DNA from: JABCPE02 sp963516675
GTDB taxonomy: Bacteria; Bacteroidota; Bacteroidia; Flavobacteriales; Weeksellaceae
Length of the DNA stretch: 64,000 bases
Reading direction: 5' to 3'
Assembly (NCBI GenBank): GCA_963516675.1
Contig: CAUQBH010000005.1
Coordinates: 1-64,000, forward strand
Every line of letters begins with the position of its first letter. The first letter of the stretch is position 1. Positions 1-7,645 of the stretch are shown in pieces. A model generated the notes under the pieces. That model had not been told where the DNA came from and made no database searches. It saw only the letters and a program-made list of their open reading frames with translations. The position numbers and the translations under genes are program-made.

Positions 1-308
1 CAACCGTCCAGCGAGATATGGTCAATAGGTTTGTCGGCAAAGTACTTAAAGCCTTTGCCTGTAACTTGTTTGTTGTCCTCTAAGAAAAGGAGTTTTAGTT
101 TGGGTAAAGTCGCTAAGTATTGTAGTGCTTCATCGGTAATTGCGGTATTGATAAAGCCCATATTGACCAACGACTTTACTTGTACGATCTGTGCCACCAT
201 CTCGTCGGTTAGGGCGACATCTCTGTAATGATGTCCCTTGCAAAAGCGCTCCTCGGTTACTTCTTTGAGCGCGGCTTCTAAAGTAATAGGGTATTTATAT
301 GCAGCCAT
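1..308 (-). CDS. Partial leucine-rich-repeat-like protein (N-terminal part)
   Basis: This is an open frame running off the left edge, starting at an ATG at 308-306 on the minus strand. About 102 residues are visible. The last third has a leucine-rich pattern (LPKLKLLFLEDN, then a second similar segment beginning DHISL), which suggests LRR solenoid repeats that continue outside the window. There is no signal peptide at the N terminus (MAAYKYPITLEAAL), so it is probably cytoplasmic. Function is unknown. The LRR assignment is an inference from two incomplete repeats. Confidence 0.6.
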   Translation of the reverse strand, partial: MAAYKYPITLEAALKEVTEERFCKGHHYRDVALTDEMVAQIVQVKSLVNMGFINTAITDEALQYLATLPKLKLLFLEDNKQVTGKGFKYFADKPIDHISLDG

Positions 309-325
309 TTTTTATAAATAAGAAT

Positions 326-355
326 AAAAGCGGAAATTATTCCGCTTTTTTTTGT
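326..355. terminator. Hairpin terminator at the end of the TerC gene
   Basis: A perfect 10-bp stem, AAAAGCGGAA / TTCCGCTTTT, with a 4-nt loop overlaps the stop codon of the TerC gene. T-rich tracts lie on both sides, so it could work in either direction. Confidence 0.6.
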
Positions 356-1119
356 TTTTCTTGTTTTGAACGAAGTTTGATGTTTAGAAATTCAACTGTT
401 AAACTGAATGCCAAGCAAGAATAAATAATATTTTTGCTAATGTGTTGGTGGATACCTTCCGCAACAAGTAATACACCGATTACAACCAAGAAAGAAAGTG
501 CCAGCATCTGCAAACTCGGATGAGCGTTTATAATGCTGCTCACCTTTCCAGCGAAGAGCATCATTATTGTCATAGAGATAATAACAGCTGCAATCATAAT
601 TGCCACATTATCAACAAGTCCCACTGCTGTAAGGATAGAGTCCAAAGAGAACACCATATCCACTAAGATAATCTGCACGATAACCATCGTAATCGCCGCA
701 GAGGCTTTGGAGGTATTAGATTCTTCGTGTTCATCACCCTGCATTTTGTGGTGGATTTCCATCGTACTTTTCACGATAAGGAAAAGCCCTCCACAGAGTA
801 GAATGATGTCTTTCCAGCTTAAAGCCAATGCATTGCCTGGGTTTTGTGGGTCATTGAACCAATCTAATGTGAGAACAGGGTCGCTCAGCCCGATTAACCA
901 GCTGATGGTCAATAATAATCCGACACGGAAAATCATCGCAAAAAACAGCCCGATATTTCTGGCTCTATTTTGCTGATGAGCTGGGAGTTTATTGGATAAA
1001 ATAGAAACGAAAATAATGTTATCCACTCCCAAAACCACCTCCAAGAAGGTCAATGTTAATAAACTAATCCAAATCTGCGGATCTGCAAAATTTGGCATCG
1101 ATAATGATAATAGTTCCAT
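337..1119 (-). CDS. TerC/Alx family integral membrane protein
   Basis: This is a 260-residue polytopic membrane protein of the TerC family, whose members act in tellurium resistance or metal-ion (Mn) efflux. The family's paired acidic motifs are present: LEVVLGVDNIIF at about residues 26-37 and LVDMVFSLDSI at about 152-162, each inside a hydrophobic helix. A hydrophilic, His/Glu-rich loop (about 121-137) separates the two halves. The length is typical of the short TerC form without CBS domains. The last codons overlap a hairpin that probably ends the transcript. The exact substrate cannot be read from the sequence. Confidence 0.9.
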   Translation of the reverse strand: MELLSLSMPNFADPQIWISLLTLTFLEVVLGVDNIIFVSILSNKLPAHQQNRARNIGLFFAMIFRVGLLLTISWLIGLSDPVLTLDWFNDPQNPGNALALSWKDIILLCGGLFLIVKSTMEIHHKMQGDEHEESNTSKASAAITMVIVQIILVDMVFSLDSILTAVGLVDNVAIMIAAVIISMTIMMLFAGKVSSIINAHPSLQMLALSFLVVIGVLLVAEGIHQHISKNIIYSCLAFSLTVEFLNIKLRSKQEKQKKAE

Positions 1120-1140
1120 AGATAAAAGTTAAAATATGCG

Positions 1141-1148
1141 CAAATATA
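1141..1148 (-). promoter_or_regulatory. -7 box for the TerC gene
   Basis: The minus strand reads TATATTTG, matching the Bacteroidota -7 consensus TAnnTTTG, 22 nt before the TerC start codon. No good -33 TTG was found. Confidence 0.45.
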
Positions 1149-1188
1149 GAAAAATAAATTAGTTAAAAATACATAATATGAACAGGGT

Positions 1189-1217
1189 TTTGTTTTAAAT
1201 CATTATCACTATCTTTG
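1189..1217 (+). promoter_or_regulatory. Promoter of queD, probably giving a leaderless mRNA
   Basis: TTTG at 1189-1192 is followed after 17 nt by TATCTTTG at 1210-1217, a full match to the Bacteroidota -33/-7 pattern. The start codon ATG lies at 1222, only 4 nt after the -7 box, so transcription would begin at or next to the A of the ATG. Confidence 0.6.
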
Positions 1218-1221
1218 CCTT

Positions 1222-1668
1222 ATGATTAGGGTAACTAAAATTTTTACTTTTGAGACAGCTCATGTCCTCTACGGATATGATGGAAAATGCAAGAATATAC
1301 ACGGGCATTCCTACAAACTTTTTGTAACCATAAAGGGAAAACCGATAGATGATATTAACAACGAAAAGAACGGAATGGTGCTTGATTTCGGCGACCTCAA
1401 AGCCATTGTGAAAGAAGAAATCGTAGATGAATGGGACCACGGACTGATGGTGAATGCCCTATCTCCTCATAAGGATTTAGGGAAAGAATTGGAGCAGAAA
1501 GGGCATAAAGTCATCTACTGTGATTATCAGCCCACTTGCGAAAATATGCTCTACGAAATCGCTGATAAAATCAAAAAAAGACTGCCGAGCCAAGTGCAGC
1601 TCGTATATCTAAAACTCCACGAAACCGAAAACTCCTACGGAGAATGGTTTGCGGAGGATAATGAATAA
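1222..1668 (+). CDS. queD: 6-carboxytetrahydropterin synthase (QueD/PTPS family)
   Basis: This 148-residue protein belongs to the 6-pyruvoyl-tetrahydropterin synthase fold. QueD converts dihydroneopterin triphosphate to 6-carboxytetrahydropterin in queuosine (7-deazaguanine) synthesis. The zinc ligands His14, His27 and His29 are visible, and Cys23 of the CxxxHGH signature (residues 23-29) is the expected catalytic thiol. The C-terminal segment LHETENSYGEW also fits the family. Other queuosine genes are not nearby. It is followed after 9 nt by lpxH and may be co-transcribed with it. No later in-frame ATG would keep the catalytic motif. Confidence 0.88.
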   Translation: MIRVTKIFTFETAHVLYGYDGKCKNIHGHSYKLFVTIKGKPIDDINNEKNGMVLDFGDLKAIVKEEIVDEWDHGLMVNALSPHKDLGKELEQKGHKVIYCDYQPTCENMLYEIADKIKKRLPSQVQLVYLKLHETENSYGEWFAEDNE

Positions 1669-1677
1669 TTAAACAAA

Positions 1678-2442
1678 ATGAAAATAGAACTCCAAGAAGG
1701 AAAGAAAATTTATTTCGCATCTGACCAGCATTTCGGGGCGCCTACGCCTGCCGAGAGCAAGCCTCGTGAGGAGCGTTTCGTGCAGTGGCTGGATGAGATA
1801 AAGCATGACTGTCAGGTACTTTTCCTGATGGGAGATTTATTCGATTTTTGGCATGAGTGGGACTATGTAGTTCCGAAAGGTTTTGTGCGTGTTTTAGGAA
1901 AAATCGCTGAGCTGAAAGACAGCGGAATAGACATTTATTTTTTCGTTGGAAACCATGATTTATGGATGAAAGATTATTTCCAAAAAGAACTGGGAATTCC
2001 TGTTTTTTTTGAGAAACAATATTTTGAGCTTAATGGGAAAAAATTCCTCCTCGCTCATGGAGATGGCTTAGGCCCAGGGGACAAGGGGTACAAGAGAATG
2101 AAAAAAGTTTTTACCAATCCTGTGTCTCGCTGGCTTTTCAAGTGGCTTCACCCTGATATCGCAATGAGGCTGGCGATATATCTTTCCACGAAAAACAAAT
2201 TGATTTCTGGTGAGGAAGACAAGCAGTTTTTGGGTGAAGACAAGGAATTTCTGATTCTTTACGCAAAAGAAAAACTGAAAACAGAAAAGATAGATTATTT
2301 CGTTTTTGGGCATCGCCACCTGCCGATGGTTTTGGATTTGGATAAAACAGGTTCGCTCTACATCAATCTTGGTGACTGGATTTCTTATTTCACTTATGGT
2401 GTTTTTGACGGGCAGAAATTTGATTTGCTGGAATATAAATAA
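1678..2442 (+). CDS. lpxH: UDP-2,3-diacylglucosamine diphosphatase (LpxH-like)
   Basis: This 254-residue calcineurin-like metallophosphoesterase probably hydrolyses UDP-2,3-diacylglucosamine to lipid X in lipid A synthesis at the inner membrane face. All metal-binding motifs are in order: DxH (Asp16, His18), GDLFDF (Asp53), GNHD (residues 91-94), HGDG (His127) and GHRH (His212, His214). Length fits the LpxH family (about 240-255). It sits 9 nt after queD and 8 nt before the LuxE-like gene, suggesting a three-gene transcript. Distant LpxH-like paralogues exist in Bacteroidota, so the exact substrate is inferred. Confidence 0.85.
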   Translation: MKIELQEGKKIYFASDQHFGAPTPAESKPREERFVQWLDEIKHDCQVLFLMGDLFDFWHEWDYVVPKGFVRVLGKIAELKDSGIDIYFFVGNHDLWMKDYFQKELGIPVFFEKQYFELNGKKFLLAHGDGLGPGDKGYKRMKKVFTNPVSRWLFKWLHPDIAMRLAIYLSTKNKLISGEEDKQFLGEDKEFLILYAKEKLKTEKIDYFVFGHRHLPMVLDLDKTGSLYINLGDWISYFTYGVFDGQKFDLLEYK

Positions 2443-2450
2443 AAGGACAA

Positions 2451-3437
2451 ATGAAAGGAATTTTTGATATAAAAACGGAGCAGGATTTTAGGGAAAAATG
2501 TCTGGAAACTTTTCGCTATCAGTATGAAAATGTGGAGGTTTATAGAAAATTTGTTGATTTCTTAAATATTAATCCAGACCAAATCACTCAGATTTCTGAG
2601 ATTCCTTTTCTGCCGATAGAAATGTTCAAAAACCACACTATTTTAGATAAAAATAAAGAAAAGGAAAACTATTTCCAGTCATCTGGAACGACTAATATTC
2701 AGACGCTTTCTAAACATTGGATTGCAGATTTTGGTTTGTATGAAGAGAGCATTTATAAAAGTTTTGAGCAGTTCATCGGGAAGCCAGAAGATTTCGTGTT
2801 TTTAGGATTGTTGCCAAGTTATTTAGAACGCCAAAATTCATCGCTAATCTATATGGTAGATTTCTTGATGAAAAAATCTGGGCATCAGGAAAACGGCTAT
2901 TTCTTGTATAATCACAGAGAGCTTTTTGACCTTCTCAAAAAGCTGAATAATAAGAAAATCATACTCTTTGGGGTTAGTTTCGCTTTGTTGGATTTTGCAG
3001 ATTTCTGTAAGGAGAACGAAGGCTTTGATTTGGCTAAAAATCCAGATCTGATTATCATAGAAACGGGCGGGATGAAAGGCAGGAAAGAAGAAATGACCAA
3101 AGATGAGCTTTTGGATATATTAAAAACCAGCTTCCAAACCGAAAAAATCTACTCCGAATATTCCATGACGGAACTCCTTTCGCAGGCATATTCTCTGGGG
3201 AATAATGAGTATCTGTGTCCAGCGTGGATGCGTATTTTGGTTCGTAATACAGAAGACCCGTTTTCCTACATGGAAGAGGGCAGGACTGGGGCAATCAATA
3301 TTATAGACTTAGCGAATAAACATTCGTGTAGTTTTATCGCGACACAAGATTTAGGGAAAATCCACAATGGAAAATTCCAAGTTTTGGGAAGAATAGACCA
3401 TTCGGATATCAGAGGCTGCAGCCTTTTGGTAAGTTAA
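2451..3437 (+). CDS. LuxE-like acyl-protein synthetase / acyl-activating protein
   Basis: This 328-residue protein resembles the LuxE (long-chain acyl-protein thioester ligase)/PaaK adenylate-forming group. The AMP-binding signature SSGTTN lies at residues 77-82, and YSEYSMTEL further on resembles the Y-x-x-T-E adenylation motif. No luxC reductase or luciferase gene is near, so bioluminescence is not implied. Bacteroidota carry such solitary genes with uncertain acceptors. It is the last gene of the apparent queD-lpxH transcript and ends at a strong terminator hairpin. Confidence 0.7.
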   Translation: MKGIFDIKTEQDFREKCLETFRYQYENVEVYRKFVDFLNINPDQITQISEIPFLPIEMFKNHTILDKNKEKENYFQSSGTTNIQTLSKHWIADFGLYEESIYKSFEQFIGKPEDFVFLGLLPSYLERQNSSLIYMVDFLMKKSGHQENGYFLYNHRELFDLLKKLNNKKIILFGVSFALLDFADFCKENEGFDLAKNPDLIIIETGGMKGRKEEMTKDELLDILKTSFQTEKIYSEYSMTELLSQAYSLGNNEYLCPAWMRILVRNTEDPFSYMEEGRTGAINIIDLANKHSCSFIATQDLGKIHNGKFQVLGRIDHSDIRGCSLLVS

Positions 3438-3442
3438 AAATA

Positions 3443-3471
3443 AAAAAACCGAGAAAAATTCTCGGTTTTTT
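3443..3471. terminator. Bidirectional terminator between convergent genes
   Basis: The stem AAACCGAGAA / TTCTCGGTTT is flanked by A-run and T-run sequences. It sits between the convergent LuxE-like and coiled-coil genes and can end both transcripts. Confidence 0.8.
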
Positions 3472-3473
3472 AT

Positions 3474-4253
3474 TTAGAATCTGATGATTTCTTCCATTTT
3501 TGCATTTTCCTCGCTTACGAGTTCATCATCTACTAGGATTTTTCCACTATGTTCATCAATGATGATTTTCTTTCTCTGTGCGATTTCTACTAATTTCTGT
3601 GCAGGAATCGTGAAGTAAGACCCTTTCGGCGCGCCTCTTTCTATACCTACCACAGCAAGACCGTTAGCAGAGTTGTTTCTGATTCTTCTATAAGAAGAAA
3701 GCAGTCTTTCGTCAATTAGAGCTGCAAATTCTTCAGATTTTTTCACTAAAAATTCTTCCTCTTTTTGAGTTTCTGTAATTAGTGAGTTTAGCTCAGATTT
3801 TTTGAAGTTTAGGTGAGATTCCAGCTCTTCTATTTTTTCTTTGTTTTGTGAAAGAACCTCATTTTTTTGTGAGATTTTAGCTTCGAATTCTCTTATTTTT
3901 TTCTCAGCCAGCTGGATTTCTAATTCCTGAAACTCCATTTCTTTGGACAAAGCTTCAAATTCTTTATTGTTTTTTACATTATCCTGCTGAGTTTTATATT
4001 TTTCAATCAAAGTTTGAGAATGATTGATCACCTCTTTTTTAGTGTTGATTTCCTTGTTGAAATCTTCAATATCTGTTTCTAATTTAGAAATTCTTTTATT
4101 AAGACCTTCGATTTCGTTTTCCAAATCCTCCACTTCTATCGGCAGCTCGCCTCTGGTACTGCGGATTTCATCTAACCTAGAATCAATATATTGCAGGTCA
4201 TAAAGAGTTCTTAGTTTTTCTTCAACAGAGATTTCTATATTTTTCTTAGCCAT
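3474..4253 (-). CDS. CT398-like coiled-coil hairpin protein lacking its zinc cysteines
   Basis: This 259-residue protein has a long charged coiled coil (about residues 20-180) followed by a small C-terminal domain. It matches the bacterial C4-type zinc-ribbon family (HP0958/CT398 group). In that family the C-terminal domain carries two CxxC knuckles. Here the corresponding positions read GAPKGSYF (207-214) and IDEHSGKIL (232-240), and the whole protein contains no cysteine, so it cannot bind zinc in the usual way. The start is 3 nt downstream of the Nif3-like stop, implying co-transcription. The role is unknown; homologues have been linked to secretion or RpoN chaperoning in other bacteria. 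Confidence 0.75.
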   Translation of the reverse strand: MAKKNIEISVEEKLRTLYDLQYIDSRLDEIRSTRGELPIEVEDLENEIEGLNKRISKLETDIEDFNKEINTKKEVINHSQTLIEKYKTQQDNVKNNKEFEALSKEMEFQELEIQLAEKKIREFEAKISQKNEVLSQNKEKIEELESHLNFKKSELNSLITETQKEEEFLVKKSEEFAALIDERLLSSYRRIRNNSANGLAVVGIERGAPKGSYFTIPAQKLVEIAQRKKIIIDEHSGKILVDDELVSEENAKMEEIIRF

Positions 4254-4256
4254 AAC

Positions 4257-5354
4257 TTATAAGAAATAATTTACAGGGTTGGTATTAATGCTTGATTTTG
4301 AAACTGCAAATGTAGTGAATTTTTCTGATAAAATTTCATATAATTGTTGAACTACAAATTGCTCCGACTCAAAATGCCCAATATCACACAGCAAAATTCT
4401 ATTTTCGGCAGTGAAAAAATCGTGATATTTCATATCTGCGGTGAGGTAGGCATCGCATTGGTTTTGTAGGGCGTTTTTTATTCCGCTGGCTCCGCTGCCG
4501 CCTAAAACAGCCACTTTTTTTATCTTTTTACCAGTAAAATTGCTGTGGCGGATGATTTTTAAATCAAATTTTTCTTTCACAAAATTCAGGAATTCTTTTT
4601 CCTCCATTTCCTCGGGCAATTCGCCAAACATTCCCAAGCCAGAATATTGGTTTTCGTTTTCTATCGCATAGATTTGGTAGGCGACTTCCTCGTAAGGATG
4701 AGCGAATTTCATGGCGGAAATAATCTGATTTTTTTTGAATTTTTCAAAAATCACAGAAATCTGAATTTCATTGACTTTTTCAGTCGTTCCTTTTTTGCCC
4801 AAAAATGGATTAGAACCATCTATCGGGCGGAAAGTTCCCTCGCCACCGATGCTGAAACTGCATTCATCATAAAAACCGATGTTCCCTGCACCAGCCTCAA
4901 ATAGAGCTTTTTTGACCTGCTCGGCATAATCCGCAGGAACATAAGTGATTAGCTGTAAAAGATTTTCTTTTTTTGGAATTAAAATTCTAAGCTGGTCTAA
5001 ACCTAATTCTTTGCAAATTCTGTGATTCACACCGAAATAGTGGTTGTCCAGTGCCGTGTGAAGGGCGATGATGGCGATTTTGTTTTCTATCGCTTTCAGG
5101 ACGGCTTTTTCTACATAATTTTTGCCAGTGATGGACTTTAATCCTGAAAAAATAATCGGATGAAAGGTTAAAATCACATTTGCATTTTTCTGCACAGCTT
5201 CCTCTATGACGCTTTCCAAGGCATCGTGACAGATTAAAACACCTGTGATTTCTCGCTCTGAATTTCCGCAGAGAAGTCCCACATTATCAAAGTCTTCTGC
5301 TTGTTGAAGAGGAATGATTTGGTTAAGTTCTTTTATTAGGTTTTGTATTGTCAT
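4257..5354 (-). CDS. Nif3-like dinuclear metal centre protein (GCH1 type 2/YbgI family)
   Basis: This 365-residue member of the NIF3 family has the long form with an inserted CutA/PII-like domain in the middle (about 125-235). N-terminal metal-site residues include the DNVGLLCG segment (23-30) and TFHPIIF (about 63-69). The C-terminal half carries GGSGASGI and LCDIGHFESE, where His and Glu complete the dimetal site. Annotated as GTP cyclohydrolase 1 type 2 in databases, its true activity is not settled. It is followed after 3 nt by the coiled-coil gene, a pairing common in Bacteroidota. Confidence 0.85.
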   Translation of the reverse strand: MTIQNLIKELNQIIPLQQAEDFDNVGLLCGNSEREITGVLICHDALESVIEEAVQKNANVILTFHPIIFSGLKSITGKNYVEKAVLKAIENKIAIIALHTALDNHYFGVNHRICKELGLDQLRILIPKKENLLQLITYVPADYAEQVKKALFEAGAGNIGFYDECSFSIGGEGTFRPIDGSNPFLGKKGTTEKVNEIQISVIFEKFKKNQIISAMKFAHPYEEVAYQIYAIENENQYSGLGMFGELPEEMEEKEFLNFVKEKFDLKIIRHSNFTGKKIKKVAVLGGSGASGIKNALQNQCDAYLTADMKYHDFFTAENRILLCDIGHFESEQFVVQQLYEILSEKFTTFAVSKSSINTNPVNYFL

Positions 5355-5391
5355 TTTGATGAGATTATCAAGAATTTTGACAAAAATAAAA

Positions 5392-5418
5392 AAAGAACTC
5401 CTAATTTAGGAGCTCTTT
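5392..5418 (-). terminator. Terminator after the cyclophilin-FKBP gene
   Basis: The inverted repeat GAACTCCTAA / TTAGGAGCTC (one mismatch) lies between an A-run and a T-rich stretch, just after the stop codon of the minus-strand isomerase gene. Confidence 0.65.
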
Positions 5419-5424
5419 ATTAAT

Positions 5425-6477
5425 CTATTTTACTTTTACTAATTCTACATCGAAAATCAGCCAAGCGTTAGGTGGAATCACACCGCCAGCGCCTCTTGCT
5501 CCGTAGCCCAATTCAGAAGGGATAAGAAGAGTAGCAGCATCGCCCTCTTTTAGAAGCATAATTCCTTCGTCCCAGCCTTTAATCACTTGACCAACACCAA
5601 TAGGAATTTCTATCGGTTCTCCTCTTCTGAAAGAGTTGTCAAACTCCTGTCCGTTTACCAGTCTTCCTGCGTAGTGAACAGAAACCACATCTCCTTTCTG
5701 AGGCTGTTTTCCGTTTCCTTGTTTTGTTATTTTATAGAACAAACCAGATGGAGTCTGCTGCATTCCTTCTTTTAGAGAAGCGAATTTTCTTTCTTGCTCT
5801 TGTCTGTTTTTTTCTTGGATTTTATTTTTACCTTCATTGAAGATTTTTGCGGCATCATAAGATTTGTAGCTGTCACCTTTAGTGAAGATTTCTACCTTAT
5901 TGATTACCACATCTTCTTTCGGTTTGTCCTGAGCTCCTTTTTCTACCGTTGTGATAGCATCGATAGTTTCTAGACCGCTGATTACTTTTCCGAAAATAGT
6001 GTGTCTTCCATCCAGCCAAGGTGTAGCCACTTCTGTGATAAAGAACTGAGAACCATTTGTGTTAGGCCCAGAGTTTGCCATAGAAAGGTAACCTTTTCCT
6101 TCGTGTCTCAAATCATTTTTTTCATCATCAAATTTGTATCCTGGGTCTCCCATTCCTGTTCCTGTAGGGTCACCGCCTTGGATCATAAAGTCTTTAATCA
6201 CTCTGTGAAAGATAATTCCATCATAGTAAGGCTGTCCTTTTCCTTTCGCCTTGTTTTCTATAGTTCCTTGTGCTAGTCCTACGAAGTTAGCCACCGTAAC
6301 AGGAGCTTCCTTGTCGAAGAACTGGATAATCATGTCTCCTTTTGAGGTTTCCATTTTTGCATAGACTCCATCAGGAAGTTTTTCGTAAAGTGCTTTGTCT
6401 ATATTCATTTTTTTATAAATAGGTTTACAGTTTGTTAAAATTAAAGCAGAAATCAATAAGAATAAGATTCTTTTCAT
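5425..6477 (-). CDS. Lipoprotein peptidyl-prolyl isomerase, cyclophilin-FKBP fusion
   Basis: This 350-residue envelope protein has a lipoprotein signal (MKRILFLLISALILTNC, lipobox LTNC). It contains a cyclophilin domain (about 38-190; FHRVIKDFMIQGGD, GSQFFI, FGKV) and a C-terminal FKBP domain (about 245-350; YAGRLVNGQEFDNS, GWDEG, LIPSELGYG). Two unrelated proline-isomerase folds in one chain suggest a periplasmic folding factor. It lies 12 nt downstream of the gldI-like gene on the same strand, so three genes of this cluster are probably co-expressed. Confidence 0.9.
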   Translation of the reverse strand: MKRILFLLISALILTNCKPIYKKMNIDKALYEKLPDGVYAKMETSKGDMIIQFFDKEAPVTVANFVGLAQGTIENKAKGKGQPYYDGIIFHRVIKDFMIQGGDPTGTGMGDPGYKFDDEKNDLRHEGKGYLSMANSGPNTNGSQFFITEVATPWLDGRHTIFGKVISGLETIDAITTVEKGAQDKPKEDVVINKVEIFTKGDSYKSYDAAKIFNEGKNKIQEKNRQEQERKFASLKEGMQQTPSGLFYKITKQGNGKQPQKGDVVSVHYAGRLVNGQEFDNSFRRGEPIEIPIGVGQVIKGWDEGIMLLKEGDAATLLIPSELGYGARGAGGVIPPNAWLIFDVELVKVK

Positions 6478-6489
6478 AATGTTAAAAAA

Positions 6490-6999
6490 TTATTTTATAA
6501 GTTTTAGTTTAATGATTAGAGGCATGTCGTAAGGGATTTGGTCGCCGTCTCCGTAAGTCCCATACGCCAGAACAGAAGGAACGAGAAGGGTGGTTTCTTC
6601 ATCAGGATTTAGATATCGAACGGCATCCTCTATGGCATCTAGTTCCTCGAATTTTCCGAGAGGAGCATCTTTATAAGTTTTAGGTTTTTCGTAGAATTTT
6701 TGTAAATCAAAATCGTACAACTCATATTGGAAAGAGACCAGCTCTCCATCTTGTTTTTTCTTTCTTTGTTCTAGATTTTCTATATTACTCCAGTAGTTGA
6801 GCTGGGTAGGATAGAATTTCTCTTTCTGCTTGGAAATCCATTCTTGGATTTGTTCTCTTTCCATGGTGTTCAGCTGTTTTGCTCTGTTTTTGGAAACGCC
6901 CATTTCTTCATTGGACATTCCTCCCACAGGCGTGTAGACCTGTGTGCTTTGGGAGCAGGAAACGAATAAAAAACCGATGATAAAAACAATATTTTTCAT
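6490..6999 (-). CDS. gldI: GldI-like FKBP-type peptidyl-prolyl isomerase lipoprotein
   Basis: This 169-residue lipoprotein (MKNIVFIIGFLFVSC, lipobox FVSC) matches GldI, an FKBP-type isomerase needed for gliding motility in Flavobacterium. Diagnostic features are the pre-domain segment MEREQIQEWISKQKE followed by FYPTQLNYW, and a C-terminal FKBP-like part with LLVPSVLAYGTYGDG and PYDMPLIIKL. Many non-gliding flavobacteria keep it, so motility cannot be inferred here. The start overlaps the stop of the upstream 185-residue gene by 4 nt, indicating translational coupling. Confidence 0.82.
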   Translation of the reverse strand: MKNIVFIIGFLFVSCSQSTQVYTPVGGMSNEEMGVSKNRAKQLNTMEREQIQEWISKQKEKFYPTQLNYWSNIENLEQRKKKQDGELVSFQYELYDFDLQKFYEKPKTYKDAPLGKFEELDAIEDAVRYLNPDEETTLLVPSVLAYGTYGDGDQIPYDMPLIIKLKLIK

Positions 7000-7553
7000 A
7001 AATAAATTTTAGCCCAGCTTTTTTCTAATGGCAGCAGGAAGCCAGATAAATAGTCACTATATGTTTCTTTGGAAAAATCAAAAACTTCTATATTCTGTGG
7101 TATAGAGCTGTTTTTTATTCCTTTTTTGAAATCAAGGAGGTTGATGGTTTTAGTTTCTCCATTTTCTATATAAGAAACTTTCATTCTGTTCAAAAAATCC
7201 AAGCCAAATTCCGTGTCAATATCCCTTATCATACTCGTAAGCGAATCTACTGAGCATCCACCAGCTTTGGCGTTTTCTTCATCGATGAAGATGATGAGAA
7301 ACTGATTTCTTTCTATTTTAAAAGATGCCGAAAGCGGCTCTCCATGCGTAGTCCAGTCTGATAAAAAATCATTTATTCTTTCTGGAATGACCTGTATTTC
7401 CTCTGATTTTAGAACACGGGAAGATGGATAAATCATTATCCTAGGGTTTTTAGCCTCTATGCCATCGGGAGTTTCTGCTTTCACAATTAAAGTATTATAT
7501 AACTTGGGAGGCAAATTTAGTAATTCTTTTTTATTCGTAATGTAAATTTTCAA
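6996..7553 (-). CDS. Conserved Bacteroidota protein (often mislabelled 'ABC transporter ATPase')
   Basis: This 185-residue protein has a core (about 50-150) that resembles a small Bacteroidota family widely annotated as 'ABC transporter ATPase' although it has no Walker motifs. Recognisable segments are FLSDWTTHGEPLSASFKI and GGCSVDSLTSMIRDIDTEFG. No signal peptide or membrane helix is visible, so it is likely cytoplasmic. Its biochemical role is unknown. It overlaps gldI by 4 nt, and so may be linked to envelope protein folding only by operon position. The family match is from memory of its sequence pattern. Confidence 0.65.
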   Translation of the reverse strand: MKIYITNKKELLNLPPKLYNTLIVKAETPDGIEAKNPRIMIYPSSRVLKSEEIQVIPERINDFLSDWTTHGEPLSASFKIERNQFLIIFIDEENAKAGGCSVDSLTSMIRDIDTEFGLDFLNRMKVSYIENGETKTINLLDFKKGIKNSSIPQNIEVFDFSKETYSDYLSGFLLPLEKSWAKIYL

Positions 7554-7595
7554 ATCTAAACAAGTATAAATTTTGAATAAAACTTACAGCATGAC

Positions 7596-7624
7596 AAAAG
7601 CCCTCTTTCAAGGAGGACTTTTTT
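7596..7624 (-). terminator. Terminator after the MCE gene
   Basis: An imperfect hairpin, AAAAGCCCTC / GAGGACTTTT, lies between the MCE gene stop and the next upstream region, with a T-run. It sits on the downstream side of the minus-strand MCE gene. Confidence 0.5.
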
Positions 7625-7645
7625 ATTATCAAATAAAATCATTAT

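Noticed and set aside
533..976. 147-residue plus-strand frame opposite the TerC gene
   Set aside because: It is the complement of a highly hydrophobic membrane gene and has no family features or ribosome-binding site.
2451..3437. Bioluminescence (lux) cluster
   Set aside because: Only a LuxE-like gene is present; no luxAB or luxC nearby.
6490..6999. Evidence for gliding motility
   Set aside because: GldI alone is kept by many non-gliding flavobacteria; no other gld or spr genes are in the window.
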